Both the position numbers and the translations under genes were made by a program. Below, piece after piece: positions 28,107 through 36,102 of a stretch of DNA of 64,000 nucleotides (the first letter of the stretch is position 1; the number at the start of each line of letters is the position of its first letter). This DNA comes from CAVTWH01 sp963794685 (GTDB lineage: Bacteria > Actinomycetota > Actinomycetes > Mycobacteriales > Micromonosporaceae). The stretch is from positions 496,001 through 560,000 of the forward strand of contig CAWCFK010000012.1 in assembly GCA_963794685.1 (NCBI GenBank), read 5' to 3'. Below the pieces are notes generated by a model that was given only the letters and a program-made list of their open reading frames with translations, was not told where the DNA came from and did no database searches.

Positions 28107-29329
28107 GACTCTTCGTGGCCGTGTACCCGCCGGCCGAAGCCGTCACGCACCTGTCCGGTCACCTGGCCAGCCTGCACACCGTACGAGCCGGCGCCCGCCC
28201 GGCCCGCCCCGATACCTGGCACGTCACCCTGGCCTTCCTCGGCGAGCTACCCCCCGACCGCCTGGACGAGGCCATCCACGCCGTCGACCTGGCAGCAGCA
28301 GCCGCCGCCACGATCACCAGCAGCGGGCTCGCACTCCAGATAGCCGGCGGCGGCACCTTCGGCCGCGGCCGCTCCACACTTCTCTGGGCCGGCCTGACCG
28401 GCAACGTCCCCGAACTACGAGAACTGGCCGCAGCCCAGCGCCGAGCCCTCGCCAGAGCCCGCCTCCCCCACGACCACAAACCCTTCCGCCCCCACCTGAC
28501 CCTCGCCCGCCCCGGCGACCGAATCCCCCACCCAGCCCTGGATCAGGACCTCACCACCCTGAACCAGTACCAGGGTCCACCCTGGCCGGTCACCGAGCTA
28601 CGCCTGACCCAAAGCCACCTGGGCCCCCACCCCACCTACCAACCCCAACACACCGCCCCCCTCCCAAGATCACCCGCACGAGGCCACCCCAGTGCCCCGA
28701 GGTCGCCTAGCCCAGTGCTCCGAGGGCACCACAGCTGCCGCAAGATCACCCCTACTCGCCGGGGGCGACATAACCGACCACCGCAAGACCGGCAGGGTGG
28801 AGGGGCGGGGGTGACTGCGATGGACATCAAGCCTGACGGGCCAGCGCAGGCACCCCCGCCCCTCCACCCCCGAGAGGGACCAAAGACGAAGAGCTACCAG
28901 GCCCAAGCCTCGGGCCCGGGCCCGCCATTACCAACCGGCGGGAACAGCTCATCCAGCGAAGCCAACGTCTCACTGGACAGCGAGATAGAGACCGCCCCCA
29001 GCGCCCCGTCGAGCTGCTCAATCGTCCGCGGCCCGATGATCGGCGCGGTCACCCCTTCGCGGGACAGCAGCCAGGCGAGCGCCACATTGGACGGCTCCTC
29101 GCCAAGGTCGGCGCAGAGCTTCTCGTACGCGACGATGGTGTCCCGGTGTTCGGCCAGGCCGTCCTTGGAGCGCCCCTCGGTGGACCGGGCGCCGGTCCCC
29201 TCGGCCTCCTTGCGGATCGCGCCGGAGAGCAGCCCGCCGTGCAGCGGCGACCACGGGATGACGCCGATGCCCTCGTGGATCGCGGCCGGCAGGACCTCGA
29301 GTTCGATGTGCCGGGTCAGCAGGTTGTAG
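28103..29329 (+). CDS. thpR: 2'-5' RNA ligase / 2H phosphodiesterase with missing stop
   Basis: A GTG at 28103 starts VRLFVAVYPPAEAVTHLSGH. The two HxTL motifs of the 2H family are present, HVTLAFLGEL near residue 40 and HLTLARPGD near 131, as expected for a ThpR-type RNA 2',3'-cyclic phosphodiesterase of about 185-190 residues. The normal end (about SHLGPHPTYQPQHTAPL, near 28660) has no stop. The frame continues through an intergenic hairpin and 430 bases antisense to the aldo/keto reductase, to a stop at 29329. The tail is low-complexity and surely not native. An indel or lost stop near 28655-28665 is likely. From about 28400 the codons become richer in A-ending forms than in neighbouring genes. 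Confidence 0.75.
   Translation: MRLFVAVYPPAEAVTHLSGHLASLHTVRAGARPARPDTWHVTLAFLGELPPDRLDEAIHAVDLAAAAAATITSSGLALQIAGGGTFGRGRSTLLWAGLTGNVPELRELAAAQRRALARARLPHDHKPFRPHLTLARPGDRIPHPALDQDLTTLNQYQGPPWPVTELRLTQSHLGPHPTYQPQHTAPLPRSPARGHPSAPRSPSPVLRGHHSCRKITPTRRGRHNRPPQDRQGGGAGVTAMDIKPDGPAQAPPPLHPREGPKTKSYQAQASGPGPPLPTGGNSSSSEANVSLDSEIETAPSAPSSCSIVRGPMIGAVTPSRDSSQASATLDGSSPRSAQSFSYATMVSRCSARPSLERPSVDRAPVPSASLRIAPESSPPCSGDHGMTPMPSWIAAGRTSSSMCRVSRL
28664..28760 (+). repeat. Imperfect repeats in the thpR/AKR intergenic region
   Basis: CAAGATCACCC occurs at 28665-28675 and again at 28741-28751. CCAGTGC(C/T)CCGAGG also occurs twice between them. These look like pieces of an interspersed non-coding repeat. 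Confidence 0.45.
28795..28869. terminator. Long inverted repeat between convergent genes
   Basis: Arms of 19 bases at 28795-28813 and 28851-28869 are perfectly complementary. The stem continues inward with CTGCG/CGCAG after one mismatch, leaving a loop of about 25 bases. It lies 25 bases beyond the aldo/keto reductase stop and would act as a strong bidirectional terminator. Confidence 0.7.
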
Positions 29330-29880
29330 ATGCTCTGCTCGCTGACCAGGCCGAGGAAGTGCCGGGAGCGGGCCGCTTCCTGCGCCTGGACCAGGTGCCA
29401 GCCGGCGAAGTTGGACGAGCCGACGTAGCGGATCTTGCCCTGGCTCACCAGGGTCTGCATCGCGCCCCAGATCTCCTCCCACGGAGTCGACCGGTCGACG
29501 TGGTGCATCTGGTAGAGGTCGATCCAGTCGGTCTGCAGGCGGCGCAGCGACTCGTCACAGGCCTTGATGATGTTGCGCGCGGAGAGTCCCTGGTCATTCG
29601 GCCAGTCGGACATCTTGCCGTACAGCTTGGTGGCGAGCACGACCTTGTCCCGCCGGCCGCCGCCCTGGGCCAGCCAGCGGCCGATGATCTGCTCGGTGAC
29701 GCCTTCGCCGACTTTCCAGCCGTACACGTTGGCGGTGTCGAAGAAGTTGATGCCGTGCTCCAGCGCGCGATCCATGATCGCGTAGCTGTCTTCCTCGGTG
29801 GTCTTCGGGCCGAAGTTCATCGTGCCCAGGCAGAGCGGACTTACCTTGAGGCCGGTGCGGCCGAGATTCGTGTACTCCAT
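28894..29880 (-). CDS. Aldo/keto reductase
   Basis: A 328-residue (beta/alpha)8 NADPH-dependent oxidoreductase. The N-terminus MEYTNLGRTGLKVSPLCLG and the tetrad residues are visible: Asp and Tyr in FFDTANVYGWK, Lys in VLATKLYGK, His in YQMHHVDRST. The C-terminal cofactor loop APIIGPRTIEQLDGAL is present. It resembles the YajO/YhdN-like group that reduces aldehydes and ketones; the substrate is unknown. It is transcribed alone. Confidence 0.92.
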   Translation of the reverse strand: MEYTNLGRTGLKVSPLCLGTMNFGPKTTEEDSYAIMDRALEHGINFFDTANVYGWKVGEGVTEQIIGRWLAQGGGRRDKVVLATKLYGKMSDWPNDQGLSARNIIKACDESLRRLQTDWIDLYQMHHVDRSTPWEEIWGAMQTLVSQGKIRYVGSSNFAGWHLVQAQEAARSRHFLGLVSEQSIYNLLTRHIELEVLPAAIHEGIGVIPWSPLHGGLLSGAIRKEAEGTGARSTEGRSKDGLAEHRDTIVAYEKLCADLGEEPSNVALAWLLSREGVTAPIIGPRTIEQLDGALGAVSISLSSETLASLDELFPPVGNGGPGPEAWAW

Positions 29881-29943
29881 ACCCGCTACGTTGCCACGCT
29901 CACGTGAACTATGTGCGGCGGGTGGCGCCCGGTGGGCGCAGGG

Positions 29944-31125
29944 TCAGCTGCTCTCCCGCGCGGGCGCCGAGCCGAACAGCACGTCATCCCAGCTCGGCAG
30001 GCGCTTGCGCTTCTCACCCGTCGGCGCGGACGGCTCGGCTGCCGCTGCTGCCGCGGCGGCGGCACCGTTGCGCCGGGGGCGCAGCACGGCGAGCGACGGT
30101 ACGGCGGGGACCTCCTTGGGGGCGTCCACGTCGTCGTCGAAGGCACTGCCCGGACCGCCGAGCAGGTTGCCCTGGCGGGCGGCGGGTCGGACCGGCTCCG
30201 GGGCCGGCCGGGCGGCCAGTCCGCCCGAGCGCGGCGGTGCCTGCTCGGTGTTGCGGGCCGCCGGCTCGACGGGAGCTCCCAACGGGCGCTCCAGTGAGGC
30301 CAGCAGTGCGTCGCGGCCCGAGCGGATCGGGTCCGCGGGTCGGCCGGTCCGGCTGTCCCGACGGGCCGGGTCGGGTGCCGGCGGACGCATCGGCTCGTGC
30401 CCGCCCCGCCCGGCGTCGCCGCGCCCGTGACCAGGCATTTCCCCACGGCCGGGCATTTCCCCACGGCCCGTGTCGCCGCGGCCGATGTCGGTGCGGTGCG
30501 GTGCGGCCAGCCCGCGGCCCTGCCGGTCGCTGAGCGGCTCCTGGCTGATCGCCGGCTGGGCCCGCTCGGTGCACAGGTAGCGGGCCATGTCGTCGTGCGG
30601 GGCGACCGCCTGGCGGGCGCGGTCGAGTTCCCAGGCGGCCTGCGCGGTGGCCTTGCCGCTGGGCCAGGTGGCCACGATGCGCCAGGTGCCGTCGTCGCGC
30701 CGGTACGCGTCCCAGGAGATCTTCTCGGCGTCCACGCCGTGCTGGGCGAGCCGGGCGTCGACCACTTCGGCGAGGCTGGCGCCCTTGTCGGAGCCGCGTA
30801 GCTTGGTACGCCGGGCGTGCTGGGCGAGCATGGCCCGCTCCTGGAGCACCGGGCCGGCGTAGCGGAGCACCCGGTCGACCGGTACCCCGGCGACCCGGGC
30901 CACCTCGTCGGCAGACTCGCCGGAACGGATCTTGGCTTGAATGTCCCGGGGGGACAGCGTCACCGGCTCCGGTGTCGGTACGGTGTGCCCGGGCGTGCCG
31001 GGCTCGTGCCGGAGCACGGTGTGGATGCGCTCGTCGATGGGCAGTGCCAGCAGGCGACCGACCTCATCGGCGAGGACGAATGCCTGGCCGTCCTCGGAGA
31101 GAGCGACAAAGCGTACCGGCCGCAT
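29944..31125 (-). CDS. sepH: Septation protein SepH
   Basis: SepH stimulates FtsZ assembly during sporulation septation in actinobacteria. The N-terminal DUF3071 domain starts MRPVRFVALSEDGQAFVLAD and contains a helix-turn-helix (SADEVARVAGVPVDRVLRYA). A long Arg/Gly/Pro-rich disordered linker follows. The C-terminal motif RKRLPSWDDVLFGS is the conserved end of the family. The ATG at 31125 is chosen because GGAGGGAG precedes it by 7 bases; an upstream in-frame ATG lacks this. The length is 393 residues. Confidence 0.92.
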   Translation of the reverse strand: MRPVRFVALSEDGQAFVLADEVGRLLALPIDERIHTVLRHEPGTPGHTVPTPEPVTLSPRDIQAKIRSGESADEVARVAGVPVDRVLRYAGPVLQERAMLAQHARRTKLRGSDKGASLAEVVDARLAQHGVDAEKISWDAYRRDDGTWRIVATWPSGKATAQAAWELDRARQAVAPHDDMARYLCTERAQPAISQEPLSDRQGRGLAAPHRTDIGRGDTGRGEMPGRGEMPGHGRGDAGRGGHEPMRPPAPDPARRDSRTGRPADPIRSGRDALLASLERPLGAPVEPAARNTEQAPPRSGGLAARPAPEPVRPAARQGNLLGGPGSAFDDDVDAPKEVPAVPSLAVLRPRRNGAAAAAAAAAEPSAPTGEKRKRLPSWDDVLFGSAPARESS

Positions 31126-31262
31126 CGCTGTCTCCCTCCGCATGTCCTGCCGGGCCATGCACCAGTCCAGCTGATCAACTGACTGGTGTTACCCCGCCAC
31201 GGTACGCGGTCGTAGCGACGGATGCGAGCAACACACGCCGAAGCGCGGCAGGTCCGTACCGG

Positions 31263-32387
31263 TCAGAGCGCGGCGACCACGTAGTCGATGGAGCGGGTCA
31301 GCGCCTGGACATCGGCCGGTTCCACAGCCGGGAACAGCGCCACCCGCAACTGGTTGCGGCCCAGCTTGCGGTACGGCTCGGTGTCGACGATCCCGTTTGC
31401 GCGCAGCACCTTCGCCACCACAGCGGCGTCCACGCCCGGGTCGAAGTCGATGGTGGCGACCACATTGGAGCGCAACCCCGGATCGGTGACGAACGGGGTG
31501 GCGTGCGCCGACGCGTCGGCCCAGCCGTAGATGACCGCGGCACTCTCTGCCGTCCGCTTGGCGGCCCAGGCCAGCCCACCCTGGCCGAGCATCCAGTCGG
31601 TCTGCTCGGCGGCCAGGAAGATGGTGGCCAGCGCCGGAGTGTTGTACGTCTGCTCCAACCGGGACTGCTCGATCGCGGTCACCAGGTCGAGGAAGGCCGG
31701 AATGTACCGGCCGGACGCCTTGATCTCGGTGGCCCGCTCGATCGCGGCCGGGCTCATCAGTGCCAGCCACAGCCCGCCGTCGGAGCCGAAGCACTTCTGC
31801 GGGGCGTAGTAGTAGACGTCGGTCTCCCGGACGTCGACGTCCAGGCCCCCGGCCGCGCTGGTTCCGTCGACCAGGAAGAGGGCGCCGTCGGCGCCGGCCG
31901 GTCGGGCGACCTGGATGGCCACGCCCGTGGAGGTCTCGTTGTGCGGCGTGCAGTAGGAGTCGACGCCGTCCTCGGCGACCAGCTCGGGCGCGCTGCCCGG
32001 CTGGGCCTTGTGCACGGTGGGGGTGCCGAGGAACGGCGCGTCGGTGACGGCCTTCGCGAACTTCGCGCCGAACTCGCCGAAGCTGGCGAACTGCGCCCGG
32101 TCGCGGACCAGCCCGAAGGTGGCCACGTCCCAGAACGCGGTGGCCCCGCCGACTCCGAGGACCACTTCATATCCGTCGGGCAGCGCGAAGAACTCCGCCA
32201 TCCCCCGGCGCAACCGGGCCACCTGGTCCTTCACCGTCTTCTGCCGGTGCGAGGTGCCCAGCAGGTCGGTGGCGCGGGCGGCCAGCGCCTGCACCGCAGC
32301 CGGGCGTACCTTGCTCGGGCCGCAGCCGAAGCGACCGTCGGCGGGCAGCAGGTCGGTGGGGATCCGGATACTCGTCACGTCAACCAC
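31263..32387 (-). CDS. serC: Phosphoserine aminotransferase
   Basis: SerC is a PLP enzyme that converts 3-phosphohydroxypyruvate to O-phosphoserine in serine synthesis. FGCGPSKVRPAAVQAL near residue 20, GTSHRQKTVKDQV, and the PLP-lysine segment YYYAPQKCFGSDGG near residue 200 are diagnostic of the actinobacterial form. Possible starts are GTG 32387, GTG 32378 and ATG 32396. I prefer 32387 because CAGGAT lies seven bases upstream in a leaderless arrangement. The length is 374 residues. The L-serine deaminase gene 9 kb away would act in the opposite direction. Confidence 0.92.
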   Translation of the reverse strand: MVDVTSIRIPTDLLPADGRFGCGPSKVRPAAVQALAARATDLLGTSHRQKTVKDQVARLRRGMAEFFALPDGYEVVLGVGGATAFWDVATFGLVRDRAQFASFGEFGAKFAKAVTDAPFLGTPTVHKAQPGSAPELVAEDGVDSYCTPHNETSTGVAIQVARPAGADGALFLVDGTSAAGGLDVDVRETDVYYYAPQKCFGSDGGLWLALMSPAAIERATEIKASGRYIPAFLDLVTAIEQSRLEQTYNTPALATIFLAAEQTDWMLGQGGLAWAAKRTAESAAVIYGWADASAHATPFVTDPGLRSNVVATIDFDPGVDAAVVAKVLRANGIVDTEPYRKLGRNQLRVALFPAVEPADVQALTRSIDYVVAAL

Positions 32388-32394
32388 GCATCGC

Positions 32395-32400
32395 ATCCTG
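32395..32400 (-). promoter_or_regulatory. -10 box of serC (leaderless)
   Basis: On the minus strand CAGGAT precedes the GTG at 32387 by seven bases. Confidence 0.45.
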
Positions 32401-32471
32401 CCACGCGACCCGCGACCGCCGCCGATCCGTCCCACAGTCAGGAAACGCCACGGCAACACCAATGCAAAACG

Positions 32472-32513
32472 CCACCGCTCTGCCTCCCGGCGGGCGGGGA
32501 GGCAGAGCGGTGG
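32472..32513 (-). terminator. Terminator of the citrate synthase gene
   Basis: A perfect 17-base-pair stem with an 8-base loop is followed, on the minus strand, by GTTTTGC. This is the most canonical rho-independent terminator in the window. Confidence 0.88.
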
Positions 32514-32526
32514 ATCGTTTCGGGGA

Positions 32527-33633
32527 TCAGACGCCGTGCGGGATGTTCACCCAGCCTTCGACTTCCTCCGGGCTGCGCGGCGCGGGGCCGACGTAGGTGG
32601 CAGACGGGCGGACCAGCCGCTGCAGGGCCTTCTGCTCCAGGATGTGCGCGCTCCACCCGGCTACCCGGGCGCAGGTGAACATCGAGGTGAACATGTGCGA
32701 CGGCACCTCGGCGAAGTCGAGCACGACGGCCGACCAGAACTCCACGTTGGTGGCGAGTACCCGGTCGGGGCGGCGGGCGTGCAACTCCTCCAGGGCCGCC
32801 TTCTCCAGCGCCTCGGCGACCGCGAAGCGGGGCGCGCCGAGCTCGCGGGCGGTCCGGCGCAGTACTCGGGCGCGCGGGTCCTCGGCCCGGTACACCCGGT
32901 GGCCGAAACCCATCAGCCGCTCGCCGCGGTCCAGCACGCTCTTGACGTACCCCTCGGCGTCGCCCGAGCGCTCGACCTCTTCGATCATGCCGAGCACCCG
33001 GGACGGGGCCCCGCCGTGCAGCGGGCCGGAGAGCGCGCCGATGCCGGAGGAGATGCAGGCCGCGGCGTCCGCGCCGGTGGAGGCGACCACCCGGGCGGTG
33101 AAGGTGGAGGCGTTCATGCCGTGCTCGGCGGCCGAGATGAAGTAGGCGTCGACGGCCTTCACGTGGCGCGGGTCGGGCTCACCCCGCCAGCGCTTCATGA
33201 ACCGTTCGACGATGGTCTGCGCCTTGTCGATCTCCTTCTGCGGCACCGCCGGCAGGCCGAGGCCACGCGCCGACTGGGCGACGAAGGACAGCGCGGTCAC
33301 CGACACCCGGGCGAGGTCCTCGCGGGCCTGCTCGTCGGAGATGTCCAGCAACTGGCCCAGGCCCCAGTACGGGGCGAGCATGGCTACGGCGGACTGCACG
33401 TCGACCCGAATGTCGCCGGAGTGCACCGGGACCGGGAACGGCTCGGCGGGCGGCAGGCCCGGCCCGAACTTGCCGTCCACCAGCAGCGCCCAGACGTTGC
33501 CGAAGGAGACCTTGCCGATCAGGTCCTCGATGTCCACGCCGCGATATCGCAGCGCGCCGCCTTCCTTGTCAGGTTCGGCGATCTGACTCTCGAAGGCGAT
33601 CACACCTTCGAGGCCTGGCTTGAAGTCGGACAT
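32527..33633 (-). CDS. Citrate synthase 2 (actinobacterial paralogue)
   Basis: Citrate synthase condenses oxaloacetate and acetyl-CoA. This 368-residue enzyme starts MSDFKPGLEGVIAFESQIAE with AGGAGAG upstream of the ATG at 33633. Active-site histidines lie in SAAEHGMNASTFTARV and LMGFGHRVYRAEDPRAR. At the position of the catalytic Asp (usually NVD) the sequence reads NVEFWSAVVLD, i.e. Glu. From memory this variant is shared by actinobacterial 'citrate synthase 2' proteins, so it may be a 2-methylcitrate-type or alternative synthase; the exact activity is uncertain. Confidence 0.88.
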   Translation of the reverse strand: MSDFKPGLEGVIAFESQIAEPDKEGGALRYRGVDIEDLIGKVSFGNVWALLVDGKFGPGLPPAEPFPVPVHSGDIRVDVQSAVAMLAPYWGLGQLLDISDEQAREDLARVSVTALSFVAQSARGLGLPAVPQKEIDKAQTIVERFMKRWRGEPDPRHVKAVDAYFISAAEHGMNASTFTARVVASTGADAAACISSGIGALSGPLHGGAPSRVLGMIEEVERSGDAEGYVKSVLDRGERLMGFGHRVYRAEDPRARVLRRTARELGAPRFAVAEALEKAALEELHARRPDRVLATNVEFWSAVVLDFAEVPSHMFTSMFTCARVAGWSAHILEQKALQRLVRPSATYVGPAPRSPEEVEGWVNIPHGV

Positions 33634-33885
33634 CTCGCTCTCCTGGATCTCAGTCCTCGCTCGGGTGCGCCGCTGGTCCGGTGGGACGTGACGCGGCACC
33701 GCGCCGTCATGTGGCTGTTATCTTGCCTGCCCGGTTAACGTTCGTTCCACTCCGGTTTCGGCAACCGGGTTTTCAGCACACCGCCGGGCAGGCCTCAGTT
33801 AACCCTGCGGCATCTGTCGGTAGGTGTCTGTACTGGTCGAATGTGTTCCTGCCGACATTGGTTAGCAGTGCAAGCTTTCCCGTAT
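33634..33885. other. Divergent promoter region, citrate synthase / pdxH
   Basis: No gene is apparent. The region has lower GC than its surroundings, two GTTAAC hexamers, and an inverted repeat GCCTGCCCGG (33725-33734) / CCGGGCAGGC (33784-33793) about 90-160 bases upstream of the citrate synthase start. It may contain regulatory sites. Confidence 0.5.
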
Positions 33886-33891
33886 CAGGAT
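33886..33891 (+). promoter_or_regulatory. -10 box of pdxH (leaderless)
   Basis: CAGGAT lies six bases before the GTG at 33898. Confidence 0.5.
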
Positions 33892-33897
33892 GGGCTT

Positions 33898-34567
33898 GTG
33901 ACGTCCAGCACATCCAATGTCCCACCTGGTGATCTGCCCGGGATGCGGGTCGACTACGGCAACGCCGAGCACAGCGAGGCGAGTCTGGCGGCGAACTGGT
34001 GGACCCAGTTCGCCCGCTGGTTCGCCGAGGCGGCCGCGGCCGCGGTCACCGAACCCAACGCCATGGTGCTCGCCACCGCCGACCCGGCCGGCCGGCCCAG
34101 CTCCCGAACTGTCCTGCTCAAAGGTTACGACGAGCGGGGCCTGGTGTTCTTCACCAACTACGAATCCCGCAAGGGTCGGGAGCTGATCGCCAACCCGCAG
34201 GCCAGCGTGGTGTTCCCGTGGTACCCGCTGCGCCGGCAGGTGGTGGTGTGCGGCCAGGTGCAGGTGGTGCAGCGGGCCGAGAGCGAGGCGTACTTCGCCA
34301 GCCGCCCCCGCGAGTCGGCGCTCGGCGCCTGGGCGAGCGCGCAGTCCACGGTGGTACCCGACCGGGCCGCCCTGGACGCCGCCTGGGCGGACGTCGCCCG
34401 GCGCTTCCCACCGGACGAGCCCGTCCCCACTCCGCCGTTCTGGGGCGGTTTCCGGTTGGTTCCGCGAGACGGTGGAGTTCTGGCAGGGCCGGACCGGGCG
34501 GATGCACGACCGGCTGCGCTACCGGCTCGACGGCGGGCACTGGCTGGTCGAGAGGCTGGCCCCGTGA
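33898..34567 (+). CDS. pdxH: Pyridoxamine 5'-phosphate oxidase (single frameshift)
   Basis: PdxH uses FMN to oxidise pyridoxamine or pyridoxine 5'-phosphate to pyridoxal phosphate. The segments AMVLATADPAGRPSSRTVLL, GLVFFTNYESRKGREL, FPWYPLRRQVVVCGQV and SRPRESALGAWASAQS are family signatures. Near 34466 the frame shifts by an extra base (CCGCGAGACGG where CCGGAGACGG is expected). In the corrected frame the C-terminus reads VEFWQGRTGRMHDRLRYRL and ends VERLAP at a stop on 34565-34567. Uncorrected, the frame runs into the next gene and makes a false pdxH-transporter fusion. Confidence 0.9.
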
Positions 34568-36045
34568 CCTCGGTTGACGAGATCGAGGACCCGGCACCCA
34601 CCCCCCCGGCCCCCGACGCATCGGCACCCACCGCCCCGGCCCGCGACGCATCGAAACCGGCAGCCCCGCCGCCCCCGGCCGGCTGGCGGCGGTTCGCCAT
34701 CGACCCACGACCACTGCGCCACCCGGCTTACCGGCGGGTATTCGTGGGCAACGCGGCGTCCTTCTTCGGTACCCAGTTCACCGCCGTGGCCGTCCCGGTG
34801 CAGATGTACGCGCTGACCCACTCGACGCTCTGGGTGGGGCTGCTGGGACTGGCCGGACTCGGGCCGCTGCTGGTCTTCGCGCTCTGGGGCGGCGCGCTCG
34901 CCGATGCCCTGGACCGCCGCCGGCTGCTGCTGGTCAGCTCGACGCTGATGTGGCTGATGACCCTGGGACTGCTGTTGCAGGCGCTGCTGCGCCTGGGCAG
35001 CCCGGGGCTGCTGCTGGTGCTGGTGGCGGTGCAGTCGGCGGCGGTGGCGGTGGCGATGCCGACCCGCTCGGCGATCATCCCCCGACTCGTCGAGGAGGAC
35101 GAGGTAGCCCAGGCCAACACCCTCGGCTACACCGCGAGCACCGCGGCCAGCGTGTTCGGTCCGCTGGTGGCCGGCGTGATCGTCAGCGGGCACGACGTGG
35201 CCTGGGCGTACGCCGTGGACGCGCTGAGCTTCACGGTGGCGTTGTGGGCCACCCTGCGGCTGCCCGCGCTGCCACCGGCGCACAGCAACGGTGCCGGTCG
35301 GCGGGGCGGCTGGGCGGACGTGGCGTTCGGACTGCGCTACCTCACCCGTACCCCCGTGCTGTTGCTCTCCTTCGCGGTCGACATCGCGGCGATGGTGCTG
35401 GCCATGCCCCGGGCGCTGTTCCCGGCGGCGGCCGACGGCCGGTTCGCGGGCGCCCCGAACGCCGTCGGCCTGCTGTTCGCGGCCATCGCGCTGGGCTCGG
35501 TGCTGGCCGGGCTGACCTCGGGCTGGATCGCCCGGGTACGCCGGCAGGGGGTGGCCCTGGTGCTCGCCGTGGTGGCCTGGGGGCTGGCGGTGGCGGCGTC
35601 GGGCTGGGTACACAGCCTGTGGCTGGCGGTCGCCTTCCTCGCCTTGGGTGGGGCGGCCGACCTGATCAGCGCCGTCTACCGGCAGACCATCCTGCAGACC
35701 TACGCCCCGGATGAGCTGCGCGGCCGGATGCAGGGGGTGTTCACCGCCGTGGTGGCCGGCGGCCCGCGCCTGGGCGACCTGCGGGCCGGCGCGATGGCCG
35801 CCCCGGTGCTCGGCCTCGGCGTGGCCGGCTCGTGGGTGATCGGCGGCATCGCGGCGAGCGTGGTGGCACTGGTGTTGGCGGTGTGTTTCCCGGCGCTGCT
35901 GCGCTACACCCCGGCCACCGCCAACCGCGCCGCCGCACTCCCCGCAGCGCCACCCCCGGCGGCCGTGCCACCGGAGGCCGCGCCACCTCCGGAGGCCGTG
36001 CCGGCAGGGGCCACAGCGGCTGAGGCGGGGGCAAACCGGGGGTGA
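34564..36045 (+). CDS. MFS exporter (MFS_3 type)
   Basis: A 493-residue protein whose GTG overlaps the corrected pdxH stop as GTGA. The disordered Pro/Ala-rich N-terminus (about 45 residues) is followed by about 12 helices, starting HPAYRRVFVGNAASFFGTQF. WGGALADALDRRRLLLVSS and AMPTRSAIIPRLVEEDEVAQ are typical of the EntS-like MFS_3 group, as is LRGRMQGVFTAVVAGGPRLG near the end. The tail is again Pro/Ala-rich. The transported compound is unknown. Confidence 0.85.
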   Translation: MTSVDEIEDPAPTPPAPDASAPTAPARDASKPAAPPPPAGWRRFAIDPRPLRHPAYRRVFVGNAASFFGTQFTAVAVPVQMYALTHSTLWVGLLGLAGLGPLLVFALWGGALADALDRRRLLLVSSTLMWLMTLGLLLQALLRLGSPGLLLVLVAVQSAAVAVAMPTRSAIIPRLVEEDEVAQANTLGYTASTAASVFGPLVAGVIVSGHDVAWAYAVDALSFTVALWATLRLPALPPAHSNGAGRRGGWADVAFGLRYLTRTPVLLLSFAVDIAAMVLAMPRALFPAAADGRFAGAPNAVGLLFAAIALGSVLAGLTSGWIARVRRQGVALVLAVVAWGLAVAASGWVHSLWLAVAFLALGGAADLISAVYRQTILQTYAPDELRGRMQGVFTAVVAGGPRLGDLRAGAMAAPVLGLGVAGSWVIGGIAASVVALVLAVCFPALLRYTPATANRAAALPAAPPPAAVPPEAAPPPEAVPAGATAAEAGANRG

Positions 36046-36089
36046 ACTCGGGCCGAACCGGGCGTGACCCATGCCGACGCAGGTTGCGT

Positions 36090-36095
36090 TAGGGT
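36090..36095 (+). promoter_or_regulatory. -10 box of the aldose epimerase gene (leaderless)
   Basis: TAGGGT lies seven bases before the ATG at 36103. Confidence 0.5.
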
Positions 36096-36102
36096 CTCGG
36101 GC

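Noticed and set aside
28660..29329. Functional C-terminal extension of the RNA ligase
   Set aside because: The extension is low-complexity and largely antisense to the aldo/keto reductase, so it is not a native domain.
33841..36045. A 734-residue fused PNP oxidase-MFS protein
   Set aside because: The corrected pdxH frame ends exactly at the GTG of the MFS gene, so the fusion is created by one extra base.
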